This document shows, in pieces, positions 62,719 through 64,000 of a stretch of DNA of 64,000 nt. Under the pieces are notes generated by a model, which did not search any database, had not been told where the DNA came from, and saw only the letters and a list, made by a program, of their open reading frames with translations. Numbering within the stretch: the first letter of the stretch is position 1; every line of letters starts with the position of its first letter. A program made the translations under genes and the position numbers. The stretch is from contig JBFXCU010000016.1 in the NCBI GenBank assembly GCA_050181835.1, positions 1 to 64,000 on the forward strand, given 5' to 3'. The DNA is from CAILZL01 sp050181835 (lineage in GTDB: Bacteria > Pseudomonadota > Gammaproteobacteria > Steroidobacterales > Steroidobacteraceae).

Positions 62719-62740
62719 CCTCTCCCACCACTGGGAGAGG
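62719..62740 (+). terminator. Perfect 9-bp hairpin downstream of valS
   Basis: CCTCTCCCA and TGGGAGAGG pair around a 4-nt loop, 16 bp after the valS stop. No T tract follows. CCTCTCCC/GGGAGAGG stems are also common dispersed repeats in proteobacteria, so it may be a REP-like element. Confidence 0.45.
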
Positions 62741-62846
62741 ACATGAGCAGCGCAACCCAGTCAATAAGCCGGTTTGTTTTTGATCAACCTCGCAAAGTTA
62801 CGGCAAAGGTTGGCGGATAAGCCCTCTGCAATGCTAGATTCGCAGT

Positions 62847-63812
62847 ATGAAGACCCCAACGCTGTATCAGGTCGTTGACGCCCCGGACACCAATCCGGTT
62901 ACAGCCGTCAATGACAGCATTCAACAACTCAACCAGATTATTCTTGGCAAGCAAGTACAGCTCAAACTGGCGCTGGCCTGCTTACTGGCGCGCGGTCATC
63001 TACTAATTGAAGACTTACCCGGTATGGGCAAGACCACCTTGGCACACGCACTGGCGCACACGCTGGGACTTAGCTACCAGCGTGTGCAGTTCACCAGCGA
63101 TTTATTACCTGCCGACATCATTGGTGTATCCATTTTTGATCGCAACAACAGTAGCTTTCATTTTCATAAAGGCCCGATTTTCGCTCAGCTAGTATTGGCA
63201 GATGAAGTCAATCGCGCTACACCCAAGGCACAGAGTGCATTGCTCGAAGCGATGGAAGAGCAACAGGTCACTACCGATGGTCACACCTATCCACTGTCAT
63301 CACCATTCTTCGTGATTGCCACCCAGAACCCCACTTACCAGATTGGCACCTATCCACTACCCGAGTCACAACTGGATCGCTTCCTGATGCGACTGGAACT
63401 GGGATACCCCGATGCAGCGCATGAACGACAGTTACTTAGTGGTCGTGATCGTCGTGACATGCTCGGCGAAATGCCAGTAACGCTAGCGCCTGCACAATTA
63501 CTCACGCTACAAACCCGCGTACCGCAAGTGCATGTATCCGATGCACTGCTCGACTATCTGCAAGCTATTACTACCTATACGCGCCACTGCAACAAGTTTG
63601 TTGCCGGTTTATCGCCGCGCGCTGGCATCGCATTGAAACACGCGGCCCAAGCGTGGGCCTTGATGCACGGACATGTCGGCGTACTACCGGAAGATGTGCA
63701 AGCCGTACTCACCAGCGTCATCGGTCATCGCCTAGCGCCTGCTGACGATGCCGGTTTGAATAAGCCTGCCGATATCGGCGCGCATGTGCTGCAAGCGGTG
63801 GCAGTGCCGTAG
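62847..63812 (+). CDS. MoxR-family AAA+ ATPase
   Basis: This 321-residue AAA+ protein has Walker A G-M-G-K-T-T (about 60-65), Walker B L-V-L-A-D-E-V-N-R-A and the sensor region A-T-Q-N-P. MoxR ATPases act with von Willebrand and DUF58 proteins as chaperones that insert metals or activate complexes. A DUF58 gene follows 35 bp downstream, the standard pairing. Further operon members lie beyond the window. Confidence 0.95.
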   Translation: MKTPTLYQVVDAPDTNPVTAVNDSIQQLNQIILGKQVQLKLALACLLARGHLLIEDLPGMGKTTLAHALAHTLGLSYQRVQFTSDLLPADIIGVSIFDRNNSSFHFHKGPIFAQLVLADEVNRATPKAQSALLEAMEEQQVTTDGHTYPLSSPFFVIATQNPTYQIGTYPLPESQLDRFLMRLELGYPDAAHERQLLSGRDRRDMLGEMPVTLAPAQLLTLQTRVPQVHVSDALLDYLQAITTYTRHCNKFVAGLSPRAGIALKHAAQAWALMHGHVGVLPEDVQAVLTSVIGHRLAPADDAGLNKPADIGAHVLQAVAVP

Positions 63813-63847
63813 GGGCTTCGTAGACTTCCTCCACTAATGATGCCTAC

Positions 63848-64000
63848 ATGTCTCTAACCACCACTCTTCACCAGCGCATCGGCAACTGGTCACGTAAGCG
63901 CCATGGTGTAGATACCTCGCCGGTGGAAATTACTAATAGGCGCATTTACATCCTGCCGACGCGCTTGGGACTATTGTATGCAGTGACTGTCGTTGCCATG
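63848..64000 (+). CDS. DUF58-domain protein, N-terminal fragment cut by the window edge
   Basis: Fifty-one codons are visible from the ATG at 63848. They end in R-R-I-Y-I-L-P-T-R-L-G-L-L-Y-A followed by the beginning of a membrane helix. This is the usual N-terminus of DUF58 proteins that accompany MoxR ATPases. The conserved DUF58 domain itself is outside the window. Confidence 0.8.
   Translation, partial: MSLTTTLHQRIGNWSRKRHGVDTSPVEITNRRIYILPTRLGLLYAVTVVAM

Noticed and set aside
1..64000. CRISPR arrays, prophage or defence islands
   Set aside because: No regularly spaced direct repeats, phage structural genes or recognisable defence genes are visible. Most of the window is conserved housekeeping sequence.

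Overview
The window looks like chromosomal core sequence of a gammaproteobacterium, possibly near Xanthomonadales, Nevskiales or Steroidobacter relatives. This rests on gene order: ndk-rlmN-pilW-rodZ-hisS-yfgM-bamB-der, mlaFEDCB, rpsP-rimM-trmD-rplS, tig-clpP-clpX-lon-hupB-tRNA-Val-tRNA-Asp-ppiD, and gloB/mltD beside dnaQ. I cannot place the organism more precisely from sequence alone. Base composition is moderate, and nearly all of the window is densely packed housekeeping genes. I see no prophage, no CRISPR array and no obvious defence island. 
 Layout. The left edge cuts an IS5-family transposase (1-83, minus) that abuts a monohaem cytochrome gene. Positions 0.7-10.3 kb hold a minus-strand block: der, bamB, yfgM, hisS, rodZ, pilW, rlmN, ndk, a GGDEF diguanylate cyclase and an A-type Fe-S carrier. 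Positions 10.4-12.8 kb hold a reduced ISC operon (trmJ, iscS and an IscU-like protein that lacks one cluster-ligand cysteine). After suhB comes the only clearly accessory stretch (13.8-16.4 kb): a membrane-protein gene cassette ending in an integron-type attC site, then an HxlR-SCP2 regulator divergent from a truncated haemoglobin, with a perfect palindrome between them. The mla phospholipid-transport operon (17.7-20.8 kb, minus) is followed by a SUF operon (21.0-28.2 kb, plus): Rrf2 regulator, sufB, C, D, S, U, T, a Rieske ferredoxin and a SixA-like phosphatase. Then come an outer-membrane beta-barrel protein, yhhQ, hslR, sppA, the rpsP-rplS operon, uup, nhaB, dnaQ, a WbpE-like aminotransferase, a YafS-like methyltransferase, gloB, mltD and fabI. 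Positions 44-53 kb are the protein-quality-control cluster with tRNA-Asp, tRNA-Val and tRNA-Leu. The right end carries a histone-H1-like protein, a stand-alone EF-G paralogue, a DoxX protein, an RluA-type pseudouridine synthase, zwf, valS, and the start of a moxR-DUF58 operon. 
 How the genes work together. Fe-S biogenesis appears twice: SUF looks complete, and ISC is minimal with no hscBA or fdx. Envelope maintenance is served by bamB, yfgM, rodZ, pilW, mla, sppA, mltD and ppiD. Translation is served by der, hisS, rlmN, trmJ, trmD, rimM, the ribosomal proteins, uup, EF-G and valS. A heat-shock-type promoter sits upstream of lon. The observations most worth a second look are the orphan integron cassette with attC, the degenerate IscU, the HxlR/globin operator, the motif that flanks zwf on both sides, and the EF-G paralogue.
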